From Perkinsus marinus ATCC 50983 (Eukaryota; Perkinsozoa; Perkinsida; Perkinsidae): a stretch of DNA of 64,000 bases. Under the pieces are notes generated by a model. It made no database searches and was not told the DNA's origin. It worked only from the letters and a program-made list of their open reading frames with translations. A program made the position numbers and the translations under genes. The DNA lies in NCBI RefSeq assembly GCF_000006405.1, contig NW_003202674.1, forward strand, positions 1-64,000. Reading direction: 5' to 3'. Positions 10,991 through 21,910 of this stretch are shown piece by piece. Numbering within the stretch: position 1 is the first letter of the stretch; every line of letters starts with the position of its first letter.

Positions 10991-10999
10991 ATTTTTTCT

Positions 11000-11360
11000 C
11001 GCAAGCTCGCTCCGCTCGCTTGCCTTGGAACGCTTGCTTTAACAAGCGCCGAAACCTTGCTTGAAATACCACATATGCTTGTAATAGCTAAACATGCTTG
11101 TCTTTGACAATGCTGCTTAGGATTAGCCCTTCACGCTTGAAATTACATTTGTTACTTAGAGTAACAATACTCGCTTGGGGTAGTATTGTTACGCATTATC
11201 CTGCAGACCAAATGGGTTGACCACCAAAATCCAAGCATATGCCCATGGTCCAAGCAATTACCCATAGTCCAAGCTAGATCCGTAAATCCAAGATATAGTG
11301 AAATGGTTGCATAACAGGGACACAGTAATCCAAGCGAGCGAGCGGAGCGAGCTTGTAGAA
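11000..11360. mobile_element. MITE-like foldback element
   Basis: The ends carry inverted copies of CAAGCTCGCTCCGCTCGCTT (about 11004 and 11333). The left half is studded with GCTTG words and the right half with their complement CCAAG(C), so the whole would fold into an imperfect hairpin; a tighter hairpin (GTAACAATACT / AGTATTGTTAC) lies near the centre at 11160-11192. No coding sequence. Target duplication not determined. Confidence 0.55.
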
Positions 11361-11763
11361 ATAAAGTGGACCTTGTGATAGAATCCATGCTCATATTTGG
11401 AGCTGAAATCTGAGCCAACTAGTCCCCCGCAATAGAGACTCATATTGTGTGTTTATACAACGCAAAGCGATTTGCAACACAACTGAATCGCTTTATTTAC
11501 AATCGTTCAATTCTATTGAGGAGATAAACAATATATACACAATTCCACACACTCAGAATATGACTGTCATATTATGACAATTATGCAGATGACATGACTG
11601 ATGTACTACTGTACATCCATATGAGAATCTCACAGTGGCTTGCCGTCTTCCCTCGAATGACGAACCCAGGTGCTGCTCTCGGCGCTTTCAGATTCCGATC
11701 CGACATCCTCGCACATTTGGTCGGTCAAATGAAGCGGAGCGCTCCGGCACCATGTGGTGCTGT

Positions 11764-12068
11764 CTACGTCATCGAGTTCCGAAATGGATGAAACAGAACG
11801 CTCGAGTTGGAGCGGTCTAGACTCTCGAATCCATGTCGTACTGTCAGGGTCGTCTTAGTCTCCTTCAGAGTTGGAATCTGATATGCTACAAACGGTTGGA
11901 TTAAATATTCGGGCTATATGGGGATATGCTTCATCTTCAAAGACAGAAAAAACTCACGTAATTACTCTGGACGCTCTCACAACGGCGGCCATCGAACGAG
12001 AGTGATTCAGCATCGGACGAGGAGAAGCCGGGTGACGAATCAGGGTTGGATCCTTGTCTACTGCTCAT
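11764..12068 (-). CDS. Possible two-exon small gene, 74 residues
   Basis: Exon 11958-12068 starts ATG and encodes a serine-rich segment (MSSRQGSNPDSSPGFSSSDA...). A GTGAGT donor and a CATATCAG acceptor join it in frame to 11764-11877, which ends at TAG. The intron is 80 bp. It lies just beyond the end of the Mutator-like transposase gene on the same strand and could be part of that element or a host gene. No homology is recognised, and the call rests only on frame and splice signals. Confidence 0.3.
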
Positions 12069-12295
12069 ATCGGTTTCGGATAGAACTATGAATGAAAGGA
12101 TATCATACAGGAGGAATCAATCAGTAACATGTACGTAAATGGTCTGAGTAGTTATCATTTCCCTCATCCCTCCCGGCATCGTTCGGGGACTCTAAAATGT
12201 GATCCTATAGAATACCAGATTGGGCTCTATGGAAGTTCAGCATACCCGGAGCTGAAATAGCTGAATTATACCTCCCGAGAGGTGGAACTCGTCTC

Positions 12296-15044
12296 TCAGT
12301 CGGCCGACCGCGTCGGACTCCAGGTAGCCTCCGTTGTTCTGGAATATATCTATATCATGGTTCGAGAGTTCATCATTGCAACACATGCTACACGAAGCTC
12401 GGTGAGCGCAATCTTACCTCGGCATCGTTCCCATCAAGACTTCTACAGCATAACCGTGTGCACAGGAGGCCCAATCCCTGCTCTCTTTACAGTTGCAAAC
12501 TATTGTGGATTGATTATCGTCCACGATGACCCTGCGCGAATCATCCTCATCTTTTGTGAAGGTAACAAGATAGAAGCAATAATATCTACTCATAACTTCT
12601 TCCAATGGGAGCTCTGAGGAAGCAGCTTTCGAGTATAGTGAGGATGACTATTAGAGACGTTCTTCGAAAGTGGTTAGCCTTGTGAAAAAATGTCTTACCT
12701 TGTTCTATGTCATCGAGAAGTATTGTACGAAGATAAACCTCAATAGCGTTGTTCATCGTAGTGGAACGCAGTCTCTGCTCCAATCGATGATATTCGACTA
12801 CGAAACATTCTGTCATGGGCCTCTCGCCTCGGAGTCTTTCGACGGCATCAGTAACCTGAGATTCGATAGTTGATTCACGGCCAGGTATTGAACAATTCCA
12901 ATGAAGTTTCTCACTTACGTCATGGACACAGTTCCTGTTGCACAGCTTTGTGCCGAGCAGTTTCGCATGATGACTATAAGCTACGTCGTTGATAGTCATC
13001 GGACGGCGGACAAAATGCTGAGGGTTTGAACGTTTGATGGAGTTGATCACCTGTAGGACTGAATTTGAGATTCTCTTGAACTTCGGACGTTATGGATGCC
13101 CTTCAGTGAACGGGGGATTTATATTACATCCCTTATCCGTGCTGCAAATTGTGAGATACGAAGGCGCTTCCTTCCAACAATCTTTGTCATAGTTTTGTTG
13201 AAAGTCTCCACAATATTATTCAAAACCTAGTTGAGGAGCAAATTCGATCAGTTACGAGTCGGATCACTACGAAAGCAGAATCGGTTTAACTAAAGTGGGA
13301 TCGGCTTACCTGTGTGCCACGGAGACCTCCACCATCCAACGAGATGTTAGGATATCCATATTTCTCCACGTCCAGGGTATTACGAAGATACACAGCTCCT
13401 CTGTGGCTCAGCGTCTCGACAGACGAGATCAAAGCTTTCGACAGCGTATTATATAATTCATCTGTGGGACTAGCGTGTAGCCAAAACTTGTATCTCTCTA
13501 CCTGAACGCTCGAGAATGAAAATCGGGTTACTCCATTACGATGTTCTGGAGACGTTGACTTTCAATCATTACAAGCGGTAATGCATCTGCTAATTTGGAC
13601 GCGTTATCCTTGATGTTCTTCGACAAATGATAGTAGCAACGCCCTAACGAATGACTTCAGTTCTGTATGTATATAACGAGCCCTATCACCGTTCCTGACG
13701 CCAGGGAGTTTCTCTCTGCATGCCGCGAGTGCCCCTTGATGAGCGTCGTGAACACAAAAGTTCACAGCATCCCCCAAGTCTCGAGCGCCCAGCGACAAAG
13801 CTCGGATAAGGAGATCCAACTTTTCTAGCATAAACTCATACACTTCTGCTGATTCCTCATCGAGGATGGTCGACAAGAACGGAACGAATGTGTGACTATA
13901 TGCTCTTTTCAGGGGGTTATACCTGCGAATCGCAGGCTGTGATCAACGTCGAGCTATACATATCTCGCTTGCGAATCGAACGTTTGCTTCTTGAAATTTC
14001 CCGAGTGCTGCTTACCAGACCCGCGTTGTTCCAACCCAAGCCACTTTCAAGCCGTCCCGTAGGATTTTATTCTGTACGTCCATATACAACGCGAAGCCTT
14101 CCGGCATAGAATCGATATACCAAAGCAGCGAGCTCAACATGCCTGAGAGGCACGAAAAAAATGTCTGACACCGCATGAACCGCTCATGATTAGATCCGCC
14201 CATTGGACACATCAGCTGTCTCCCCACTCTTTTTGCTGAGTTAGACAACCAGACTTACTTCCTCCTCCAAACACCACTGCCCAGTGCGAGTCGCTCCAGA
14301 ATCCTCCATGATAAACGAGTTCTTGTGGAAGATCTTGACCTATGAAATGCTCCATTTTACGTATGAAATAGACCATCGCATCTGTCAGCTTGTAACCAGC
14401 AAATTCCGCTTCCAGGTCATAGTAGTTGTTTATAATACGCATATTCACACCGGACCGAGTTGGAGCAGTATCCAACAATCTCTGAATCTGATGGTTCATT
14501 TGTGATGAATAAACGTGGAGCGATGCGATACTGTTGCTGTTCGCAAGAATCTTTGATATGAGAAAGCCGCTCTGGCCGCCCCGGCCTTACTTGGTAGCGG
14601 GATATTTTCCCCACGTATTCCGGGAAATAAACTTCGAGATTGGCAAGTATGGCAGATGCATTCAGATGCGATACGGTACCCTCCCGCATGATGAAGTCGA
14701 TGATGTGAGACGGATGCCGATCTCGCATCCGAATGGAAAACTCTCCGCCGTGCTCTCCTAGCGAGTGCATCAACGCTCACGAGACCAATCAGGGAAATCG
14801 CTCTCTTACCAGTCTTTTCTACAACCACTGTGTCAGCCGTCGTTGACACCTTGTACTTCCGAGGACATTGAATATGAGTTACACACCGGTATTGTGCAAC
14901 ACCTCTATCCTCGTTTTTGAACTCGTTAATGTACAAATGATCGAGGCGCAGCCTGCTCATGGCGTTGGCGAAGATATTGATTCCGGGCCGAGGCTGAAAC
15001 CTCTCGAATTCCCGAGCTTGCGTCCACTGGAGTCTGGGCGGCAT
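12296..15044 (-). CDS. Mutator-like (MULE) transposase, multi-exon, possibly decayed
   Basis: Read on the minus strand, the amino part (15044-14800) carries a cysteine motif (YRCVTHIQCPRKYK) like the DNA-binding zinc region of MULE proteins. The central part contains the block KRAYSHTFVPFLSTILDEES (about 13920-13860) followed by EVYEFMLEKLDLLIRAL and AVNFCVHDAHQGALAA, matching the MULE transposase core region. The carboxyl end (12605-12414) has a SWIM zinc-finger motif, VCNCKESRDWASCAHGYAV. Between these, ORFs change frame at GT...AG pairs of about 30-90 bp (for example after VVVEKTG near 14807 and after KVAWVGTTRVW near 14012), so introns explain most shifts. Whether every junction is intact is not settled, and the catalytic acidic residues could not all be assigned. 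MULE excision is reported to pass through hairpinned flanking ends, which matters for the scars in this window. Confidence 0.7.
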
Positions 15045-15179
15045 CGTTTGTGCTGAAGAAACGGAACTGAAACATCAGTATCATCGTGACTCGACGCGCA
15101 TCGGATTGGATTCTCATGTGTCTGAACACCAGGGGCGGATAGACTGGATATCAGGTTATTGAGATTGTTTTGAGTCATT

Positions 15180-16080
15180 GCACAATTATCTTGAATGAAT
15201 CATTCATAGCACCGTTAAGCTGTTATGAAGGGTCGATATGAGTAGAAGCTATCAGATTGGTTACCAGGACGGTTCCCCTATCATGATAGTAGCTCTGTTC
15301 AACTGAAGGAGGCATTTTATTTGACTTTGTAGAATGAAGTTTTGTTGAACTCTCTCTGCTCTATCGTGTGGCATTTGACGAGCTATCTCCCAGGGAGATT
15401 CTCCCCATCCCCCCCGCACCGCACCCTACGCATGGAAGGCAGAAGCTTTCAGCCCTCGAAGCATCGAGTCAGTCCGACGGACGCCTTCATTGGCGTCGCG
15501 CGGGTCGCCGGTCGATCGACCGATGCTTGCTCCCCAAACCAGATCCCGCCCCAGGTGAACGCTACATGAGCATCACAGGGAAACATACAGCTCAGGCGAT
15601 GCGGGCCTCATGCGTTTAGTGCATACGATGGGCGATCGTAGCAGCGAGTTACCATCGCACGGGCATAGCGATGTTTGCACACATTGGCCACACCGTGGAG
15701 TTAACGATTTCTGAGGGTATCTAGAGTTGTTTAGCGACCGTACTGCGCTATCTCGAAGTTAGTCACGCCAAACTGTCACAACCATTGAGAGCCTCTCCGT
15801 CTCAGGGAATGCGGCAGACTCTCCCTCTGCGGCATTCGTGCCCACGACAATGGCGTGCCTAGCCTGAGCGACCGTCCCGGCGACCTTCGCGCCGGATCGA
15901 TCCGAACTCTGCGATGTCGTATTCCCACTGCGGTTAGAGCTCTTTTGACGTGTTCAGCCTCGACCTCGAGAAAAAGAGGATATGGTGAAAGCGAAGTTTT
16001 CCGTGGATGCTCGCGTCAGCGGCAAAGTTATTTGGTTGTTCACCCAATAGTGAACTGGACCAGTTCCTTTTCCGCATGTT
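15180..16080. other. No gene recognised
   Basis: Nothing recognisable apart from possible 5' sequence of the DIRS-like element that starts by about 16 kb. ORFs of 75-83 codons near 15.35-15.6 kb show no features of a protein family. Confidence 0.35.
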
Positions 16081-16089
16081 GCGGGTGTC

Positions 16090-16589
16090 TTGTCTCGAGA
16101 TAGATATTCATTTATTGAGCTTAAGGCTTATCCTGAGATCACCGCGTCGGCCAGCAAGTCTGTTATACAGTTTACTCCAGATGGTCAAGCTGTGGAGACT
16201 GCGAAAGTTTCGCAGTCAGCAGCGAAACTTCCTACGGAGAAACCTCCCAATACCTTTGAGCGATGGCTTCCATTGATGTTGCGGTGGGCTTTCACTATAT
16301 ATCTTCTTGAGGGTGAGGGTGACTTGATACATGTTTGTGAGTAATACTCACTGAGTATGCTGCGAGGTTTGCCTCGATATCAAATAAACATGGTTTTGGT
16401 AAAGCACAGTTGTTTGATCGACGTTATCATCAGCGAATGATGTTATGCATGAGAGACTGCCCATATAAAGATTGCAAGTTTGCTGAGCATTTACCGTCTA
16501 CTACTCAGCAAAGGGATGCTTATATGGATAAAAGAGCTATTAATAATCAGGGGCAGGGCCCGAGAGATAATACGGCAGCTAAACGATAG
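16090..16589 (+). pseudogene. DIRS/Ngaro-like element, gag-type ORF, broken
   Basis: The first frame (from 16090) reads through TFERWLPLMLRWAFTIYLLE to a stop at 16341. It resumes in another frame with EYAARFASISNKHGFGKAQL and continues to a stop at 16589. The tryptophan/arginine-rich helical pattern, and its position ahead of a tyrosine-recombinase ORF, resemble the first ORF of DIRS-like retroelements. The break falls exactly on the 22-nt scar at 16337-16358; without its 14 extra bases the two frames are continuous. No reverse transcriptase was seen between 16.6 and 17.0 kb, so the element is internally deleted or is a Crypton-like relative. Confidence 0.55.
16337..16358. repeat. 22-nt palindromic scar inside gag-type ORF
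   Basis: G-TGAGTA-A-TACTCA-C-TGAGTA-T: perfect form, octamer GTGAGTAT. It shifts the frame of the gag-type ORF and creates its early stop. Confidence 0.95.
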
Positions 16590-17010
16590 CCGATTGTGAT
16601 GTATGCCCGATACTGGATAGTATTAAGTTAATACGGGTATCTTGTGTGAGGTTGGAAGTTTGTTTCTGTGAATGTTCTTTTAACTAGGATATAATCCGAT
16701 GTTAGTAGTTGATTCTCGGTCTGTGTCGAATGGGAAACGGCTTTTCCTTCATCAACAGAACATAATTTGAAAGTAATTAGTTGCGTTTGTTTGTTGTGTT
16801 GAATAAGTGTTGAAATATTTTGCATCAAAGTAGATGCTCTCCAAGTCTGCTGAGTGAGCTTCTCATCAAGCTAGGGCGCAAACGGAAGAGGGGATAAAGA
16901 ATCTCCTTGATTTCCTAGAGCTTTATATATCAGCAGAAACAAATAAAAGGTTATGAATCTGCGTATAAATAATATAAATCCATGGGAATTCAAACTTTGA
17001 AGTTGCGTTT

Positions 17011-17723
17011 GTGAGGGGTTTAGTGGAATCAATAAATTTGCAGTACACAACGATATCGAAATACACATCGGGATTGAAGACACTCAACCAATTACATGGT
17101 TTCGTTGATATTTCGACATCGGATGAAAAGCTGGAAGCTCGGACGCTGCAATCGGCAAGTAAGATAAAACCTCAGATGAAAAAGAGGCAAGCTCCGTCGA
17201 TACCGGAAAAGTAGCGGGAAGTTTGTTCAAATTACCGGGTGGTGTGTTAAGAACGGCGGAACTTGAACAAACCAAGGATGCTATCCTAATAGGCAGTTCA
17301 TTAGCTCTACGACCTGGAGAGTTATTGGAAATTCGAGCAAAGGATATCAAAGTTATTGATGGTGCATCTAAAGGATCGACAGGTATGACTATAGAGATTG
17401 AGTTGTGTGTTACCAAAATGGGTTCCTCAGAGACTATAGTGCGTGATTGTGTACATTTTAAGGATCAGCGTATGCATAGAGGATAATGTTGTGTGATGCA
17501 CCGTATGGCAATGATTGTTGTAAGTGTACCAGCATGCTTTAGAATATTTGATAAGATCTATTAGAAGTTGCCGACGAATGCTCGACAACTTGGTATGGAG
17601 CTGTCGAAGCGTTTTGATTTCTCCAACCAAGAAATTGACGATATGATGAAGTTTACAGGTCATAGTTGTCGGCGTTCGAGTGCAACATATGCTGAGAGCA
17701 TTAATTTGATGTCAGAAACTTGA
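17011..17723 (+). pseudogene. Tyrosine recombinase of DIRS/Ngaro- or Crypton-like element, decayed
   Basis: Three successive frames read as one protein. 17011-17214 is an amino part (GLVESINLQYTTISKYTSGL). 17223-17486 contains SSLALRPGELLEIRAKDIKV, matching the first catalytic arginine box. 17570-17723 contains KFTGHSCRRSSATYAESIN, matching the H-x-x-R box of eukaryotic tyrosine recombinases. The distal catalytic tyrosine is not visible before the stop at 17721-17723. At least two shifts (near 17215 and 17490) make it inactive. It pairs with the gag-type ORF upstream and the 212-bp direct repeats downstream. Confidence 0.7.
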
Positions 17724-17748
17724 TGAACTGGTTTGGGCGGTTTATTGG

Positions 17749-17960
17749 GAGGGCTTCTTGATTATCTCCATTTGAGTGGTTTCACAACACCCTAGTTTAT
17801 TGACCTTCGTGGTTGACCTGGTGTTATAACTAGGATGTTGTATATAGGAGATAAAGTTTAGAAGCGCCACGGGTTTGATGAACCAGTGGCAACCACTCAA
17901 ACCTCCATATTCCTGAACACAATATAGGTGGTTACAGTAAATCCATAAATAAGGAGTTGA
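17749..17960 (+). repeat. 212-bp direct repeat A of tyrosine-recombinase element
   Basis: Begins GAGGGCTTCTTGATTATC and ends AAGGAGTTGA. Repeated with few changes at 18108-18319, 359 bp later. Repeats of this kind next to a recombinase ORF fit the split direct repeats of Ngaro/PAT elements. Confidence 0.9.
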
Positions 17961-18107
17961 ATGAAGGTCCATTTATGGGGCTAGTTCAAGGACGAATGTA
18001 TTGAGATTTACTGTTAGATGGGAACGAGCTCAGAGAACTCCTCGTGGTGTTCCTGGAAACTCAACTATGATGTTTTTTTTTCTTCTTTTTTCTCTCTAAG
18101 TTTTATA

Positions 18108-18319
18108 GAGGGCTTCTAGATTATCTCCATTTGAGTGGTTTCACAACACCCTAGTTTATTGACCTCCGGGGTTGACCTGGTGTTATAACTAGGATGTTGT
18201 ATATAGGAGATAAAGTTTAGAAGCGCCACGGGTTTGATAAACCAGTGGCAACCACCCAAACCTCCATATTACTGAACACAATATAGGTGGTTACAGTAAA
18301 TCCATAAATAAGGAGTTGA
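18108..18319 (+). repeat. 212-bp direct repeat B of tyrosine-recombinase element
   Basis: Second copy of the repeat at 17749-17960. It ends exactly where homology to family F starts (VSQVPGQ...), so it marks the right border of the element, inserted in or replacing the 5' part of that family F copy. Confidence 0.9.
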
Positions 18320-18690
18320 TTGTGAGTCAAGTTCCTGGCCAGAGAGGACACTATACTTTCGCATACGTCTATGCTGGTGGAGTCATGCGCGTAGCGTTGA
18401 GCCTGAACGACCCAGCTCTATCCGCTCCCAACCGGGAGATCGTCAGTTCAATCCCCCATGGATGCAACTACATCCGGGATATCAGGCTGATTACTCCCGA
18501 AACGGTTCTGGTCATCGACTCCAGCCATCCTGAAGGCTCCTGCTCTCTACATATATTCTACTTTAGAGCTGACGTGTGGCACAGTTGACACGAACTTACT
18601 GCCTTTCCAGTACGCGGCCTCTGTGAAGTCACAGTGCGTCCCGAGGGGCTCATCTATATGACCTATTCAGTACTGTTTTTGATTTTCACA
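18320..18690 (+). pseudogene. Family F gene remnant, copy 2 (3' part)
   Basis: Homologous to 3845-4230: VSQVPGQRGHYTFAYVYAGG through SSHPEGSCSLHIFYFRADVW, then stop at 18588. The 5' half is missing, cut off by the tyrosine-recombinase element whose direct repeat ends at 18319. Downstream the unit continues with hairpins H1 and H2 and the second peptide gene, in the same order as copy 1. This copy lacks the scar found at 4165-4186. Confidence 0.7.
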
Positions 18691-19321
18691 GTGGGACCCA
18701 GATTAGTAGAGATTCGGTTGATTTTTTTCATTTATTCTCGTCTACATTTGACTTGGTGACGCTCCGTGCGCTGCTATTATATCGTGCCCTGTTAGGAAAA
18801 AAGTTAGATGTGCGCGGGTGAGTATTGCGTTGGATGCGGCAGCATAGTGCCAATAGTATGAAGAGGAATTCCCACGCTGCTGTAGCCTTTCCGGAGACGT
18901 GCCCCGCCGCAAGGCGTACTGCATGCCTCGTACCGTCTCCCTCCTGTGACTGATGACTCGAATCGTGAGCAGACATTAAGCGGAAAAAGACGATTTAACC
19001 AACCCAATGAACGAACTGTACGCAGCGCAACTGTGCACGCATACACATAGTAGCGTGCGATGCGCGCACAACATAGAGTTATCGGACGAATGACGTAAAA
19101 TAGGAAAACATTTGTTAGTAGTAACACCCGCACTGGTTGACTCAACAACACTTGGGATAGCCATAATAGGTAATAGGGCTTCTTATCTTATCCATTTCAG
19201 CCTGAAGGATGCGAGCCGTTTCATGCATCGAATAATGGGCGAGCGATATCCGTGCATACGTGCGCGAACAACATTACAGCAGCAATGAAGCTCTGTCTAA
19301 TCATTGAATAAATCGGTTGGG

Positions 19322-19372
19322 ACGTACGCTCGGCGCATTATGCAGGCTCTGCGCAATGCGCCGAGCGTACGT
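19322..19372. repeat. Conserved hairpin H1, copy 2
   Basis: Perfect 18-bp stem (19322-19339 with 19355-19372) around a 15-nt loop; counterpart of 4904-4956. Confidence 0.8.
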
Positions 19373-19490
19373 TCCAATCGGGCGTTCAATAAGCTCTGCC
19401 CTATGCGATTCTGGAATCGATCTTGAAACTAAGAATTGATCTATGGAACAGGCCGACTACCGCTTTCATGGAATTGCGCACGTGAAAAAC

Positions 19491-19537
19491 CAGGATCCTA
19501 AGATCCTCACAATCATTGTGAGGATCTTGGGATCCTG
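19491..19537. repeat. 47-nt hairpin H2 upstream of peptide gene, copy 2
   Basis: 23-bp arms around a single C (19514) with one T/G imperfect pair; counterpart of 5074-5120, about 460 bp before the peptide start. Confidence 0.85.
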
Positions 19538-19758
19538 TTTTCGAGTAAGAATACTGTCTTCTGATGCTTAGTTCTCTCACTGTATTCGAGACCCTTCCTT
19601 CGAGAGGTGGAGAAGTGAGAATCATTCCGGTTTATACCAGTCATTCCCCGGTTCGAGCTGACCGATGCTACAATACCTACCCATTCAGCTTTTGACTGAT
19701 TCTTTCACGTGTTCAGACTCTCCCTGGGTGTGTAAAAACAGGTCGTACGCATGTTCAA

Positions 19759-19780
19759 CTTCAATAATTGAAGTTCAATT
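19759..19780. repeat. 22-nt palindromic scar
   Basis: C-TTCAAT-A-ATTGAA-G-TTCAAT-T: perfect form, octamer CTTCAATT; shared with 5342-5363. Confidence 0.9.
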
Positions 19781-19998
19781 CAATTGGACCATATATTGAA
19801 CTATTGGATCAATTGCAATATATAGTTCCGCTCGTCTCCGTAACTACCATCATGCTTAGTCCTGTTGATGAGCAAGCACGGTACGTTCGAACAAGCGCTG
19901 GCCCAGTGCCATTGGAGAGGCTGACCTTGAGCCAAGGAATCCCGAATCCGGTGTTGGATCAACATCTAGCTGCGATGTCAGTTATTTCACCATCCTCG

Positions 19999-20181
19999 AT
20001 GTTCTTTCGTGCCGCCGTGGTAGCTCTCCTATCCCTAAGCCACGTGTCTGCCGCATCCTGTGGCCCGAACGCCTGCATCCGATTCGCGATCACTGGTGGA
20101 TTCCGCTGTAACTGGGAAACTGGGAAGTGTGGATCCGGTCCCTTCGGTCTAGTCCCGACCGACGTGGATTGTGCTTGTTGA
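19999..20181 (+). CDS. Small secreted cysteine-rich peptide, copy 2
   Basis: A 60-residue precursor with signal peptide MFFRAAVVALLSLSHVSA and a mature region with six cysteines (SC, AC, RC, KC, DC, AC). It differs from copy 1 mainly at KCGSG for KCGCG and LVPTD for LTPTD. The frame is open far upstream (to 19768), but the MFF start is the one conserved in all four copies. Its 3' flank matches copy 1 for about 0.6 kb, and farther on shares sequence with the copies at 32 and 37 kb. Function unknown; all copies are intact, which suggests selection or recent spread. Confidence 0.75.
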   Translation: MFFRAAVVALLSLSHVSAASCGPNACIRFAITGGFRCNWETGKCGSGPFGLVPTDVDCAC

Positions 20182-20775
20182 TAAGACATCGAGTTGAGTG
20201 AGATATGATGTAACCTATATATGCTTTATTTCTGCTGTCTTGACTCTGTTCATTCAAGAGCCACCACCTTACCGTCCTCCCGTGTGGGTGTGGTAGCACT
20301 TTTATCCTTGATACAGTATCTGATGTTTCCGCATCATAAAGGCGCCTTACTGGCACGAAACACGCCTGGTTGTTTCGTTGGTTGTTTCCCTACCGGCCTC
20401 ACAGAACATTGAATGAAAACCTTTTTTCCTTGAGGGTGCTCGTTCGAGGAAGTTAACTTCACGCATGAGCCCCGCTTTTGGTCGTCAGCTTATTTGAGTC
20501 AAGTAGTCTGTCCAACAAAATGATTCTGAGGTCGGTTTGAAGTCAAGTATGATGCCTATCATTCGCGGAACAATGAATCGCTGTTGTGTTCACCTCGAAG
20601 TCAATTAGGAGCAAATCTGCGAATAGGAGTGCGTTTAAACACCGATAGAAGTTGATGTACGATTGTAAGCGCTGCGTGCAGACATACAGGTGTATTATAT
20701 CTGTCGATGATAATTCATCATATCATCACGGCCGTGTATTATCCTTCAGAACAAATGGGGGCTGTATGAACGTCA

Positions 20776-20797
20776 TACTATGTCATAGTAACTATGA
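20776..20797. repeat. 22-nt palindromic scar
   Basis: T-ACTATG-T-CATAGT-A-ACTATG-A: perfect, octamer TACTATGA. The homologous position at about 38150 reads through without the 14 extra bases. Confidence 0.95.
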
Positions 20798-20959
20798 CGA
20801 TGCTTGAGATCTTGCCTCAGACCCAAACACGCTCGATCCGTGATGTAAGGATCTGTTGATAGTTAATTTGCGTTGGGTCTTGAGCAACCATATTGTTGAA
20901 CCATTTTCTTACATGGTGAGAGTAGCGGAGAGCACAAGACGAGCCACGATGATATTAAC

Positions 20960-21260
20960 GCAAGCAGTTTCTCAGTCGCCGAGTCTGTTTGATTCGATTT
21001 GATCCTCGCGTATGTCTTCGGGAGCCAATTAAAGTGCTCACCTCTCCGAGTCCGAGAAGTCGGAAAAGCAGGCTTCCCGGGCTCGAAAAATTTTTGTGCA
21101 TTCGAATGCTCCTACTCTCCGAGTGCCGAGTCTGAGTACTCGAAGCGACACTCGGACTTGTAAATTCTGTCTTGAGATACTTCTTCTCCGAGCTCCAAGT
21201 AGCACATTTTTTCAGGGTAACGGCGCACCCTTAGAACATGCTCCGAGGCAGGGTTCCCGA
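20960..21260. repeat. Interspersed repeat R3, copy 1
   Basis: Rich in CTCCGAGTCCGAG / CTCGGA words. Homologous to 38340-38700 (same strand) and 30620-30960 (opposite strand), where it keeps an open frame of 103 codons (MSSEANQSAHLSESEKSEKQ...); here that frame is broken. It lies 0.8-1.1 kb downstream of a peptide gene in all three places. Confidence 0.75.
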
Positions 21261-21373
21261 TTTCCACCATTTAAACGAACTATAAACAAGTGCCTTCATA
21301 CTCCACTTCCGTCAGTGAGTGCAACATAATCTCAGGCCGAGGTCCTCGGCGTGGGCATGCCGCTCCCCAATTT

Positions 21374-21404
21374 CGTAAAGGATTCGGGCCCCGAATCCTT
21401 TACG
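21374..21404. repeat. Palindrome, 15-bp arms, 1-nt centre
   Basis: Perfect arms beginning CGTAAAGGATTCGGG with a single C at 21389. Same architecture as the excision-type hairpins but no second half found. Confidence 0.9.
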
Positions 21405-21668
21405 GGTTTCGTAGTCGTTATTGGCCAAGTAAGATGGTCCACATCCGACTTTTACTCCATGATCAACATCGAAAATTTTACATACAGCCTATACAGTACT
21501 GTCATTGAAGTATACCTCGCTTCGCTTGCAGATACGTTTCGGCGACTCGTGATCTCTTTTATAGGAATCGTGACCGATACGAAGAGTATGCTGAGGGGGA
21601 AATCGCTATTTGGTGACCGTTTATGCATAGTTGACAACTATTAGTTGTTCTCTTCTCTTCATATAACA

Positions 21669-21690
21669 CTGTTCACTGAACAGTGTTCAG
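21669..21690. repeat. 22-nt palindromic scar
   Basis: C-TGTTCA-C-TGAACA-G-TGTTCA-G: perfect, octamer CTGTTCAG. Confidence 0.9.
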
Positions 21691-21910
21691 TAATCAATCA
21701 TCAGAATCCCTGCGTAAGTCACGACTCGTGACCAAGTCCTGATCATCACTCTTGCTGGTGGCTATGACACCCTTCTTTCATTCTTCTCCCTTTTCGTGAG
21801 TGCCTCGCTCTAGTCGCTTTAATGGATTGTTATAATGCCCAAGCCCTAGACTCGGCTGTCCTCAGTGAGGACTCCTCAGCCAGCTATGGTGCTCACGCGA
21901 TTGTCATGGT

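Noticed and set aside
19908-19936. A further spliced-leader-like word (CTTGAGCCAAGG) before peptide copy 2
   Set aside because: Only the 3' half matches, it is on the strand opposite to the peptide gene, and the same position in the other copies has lost the match; coincidence.
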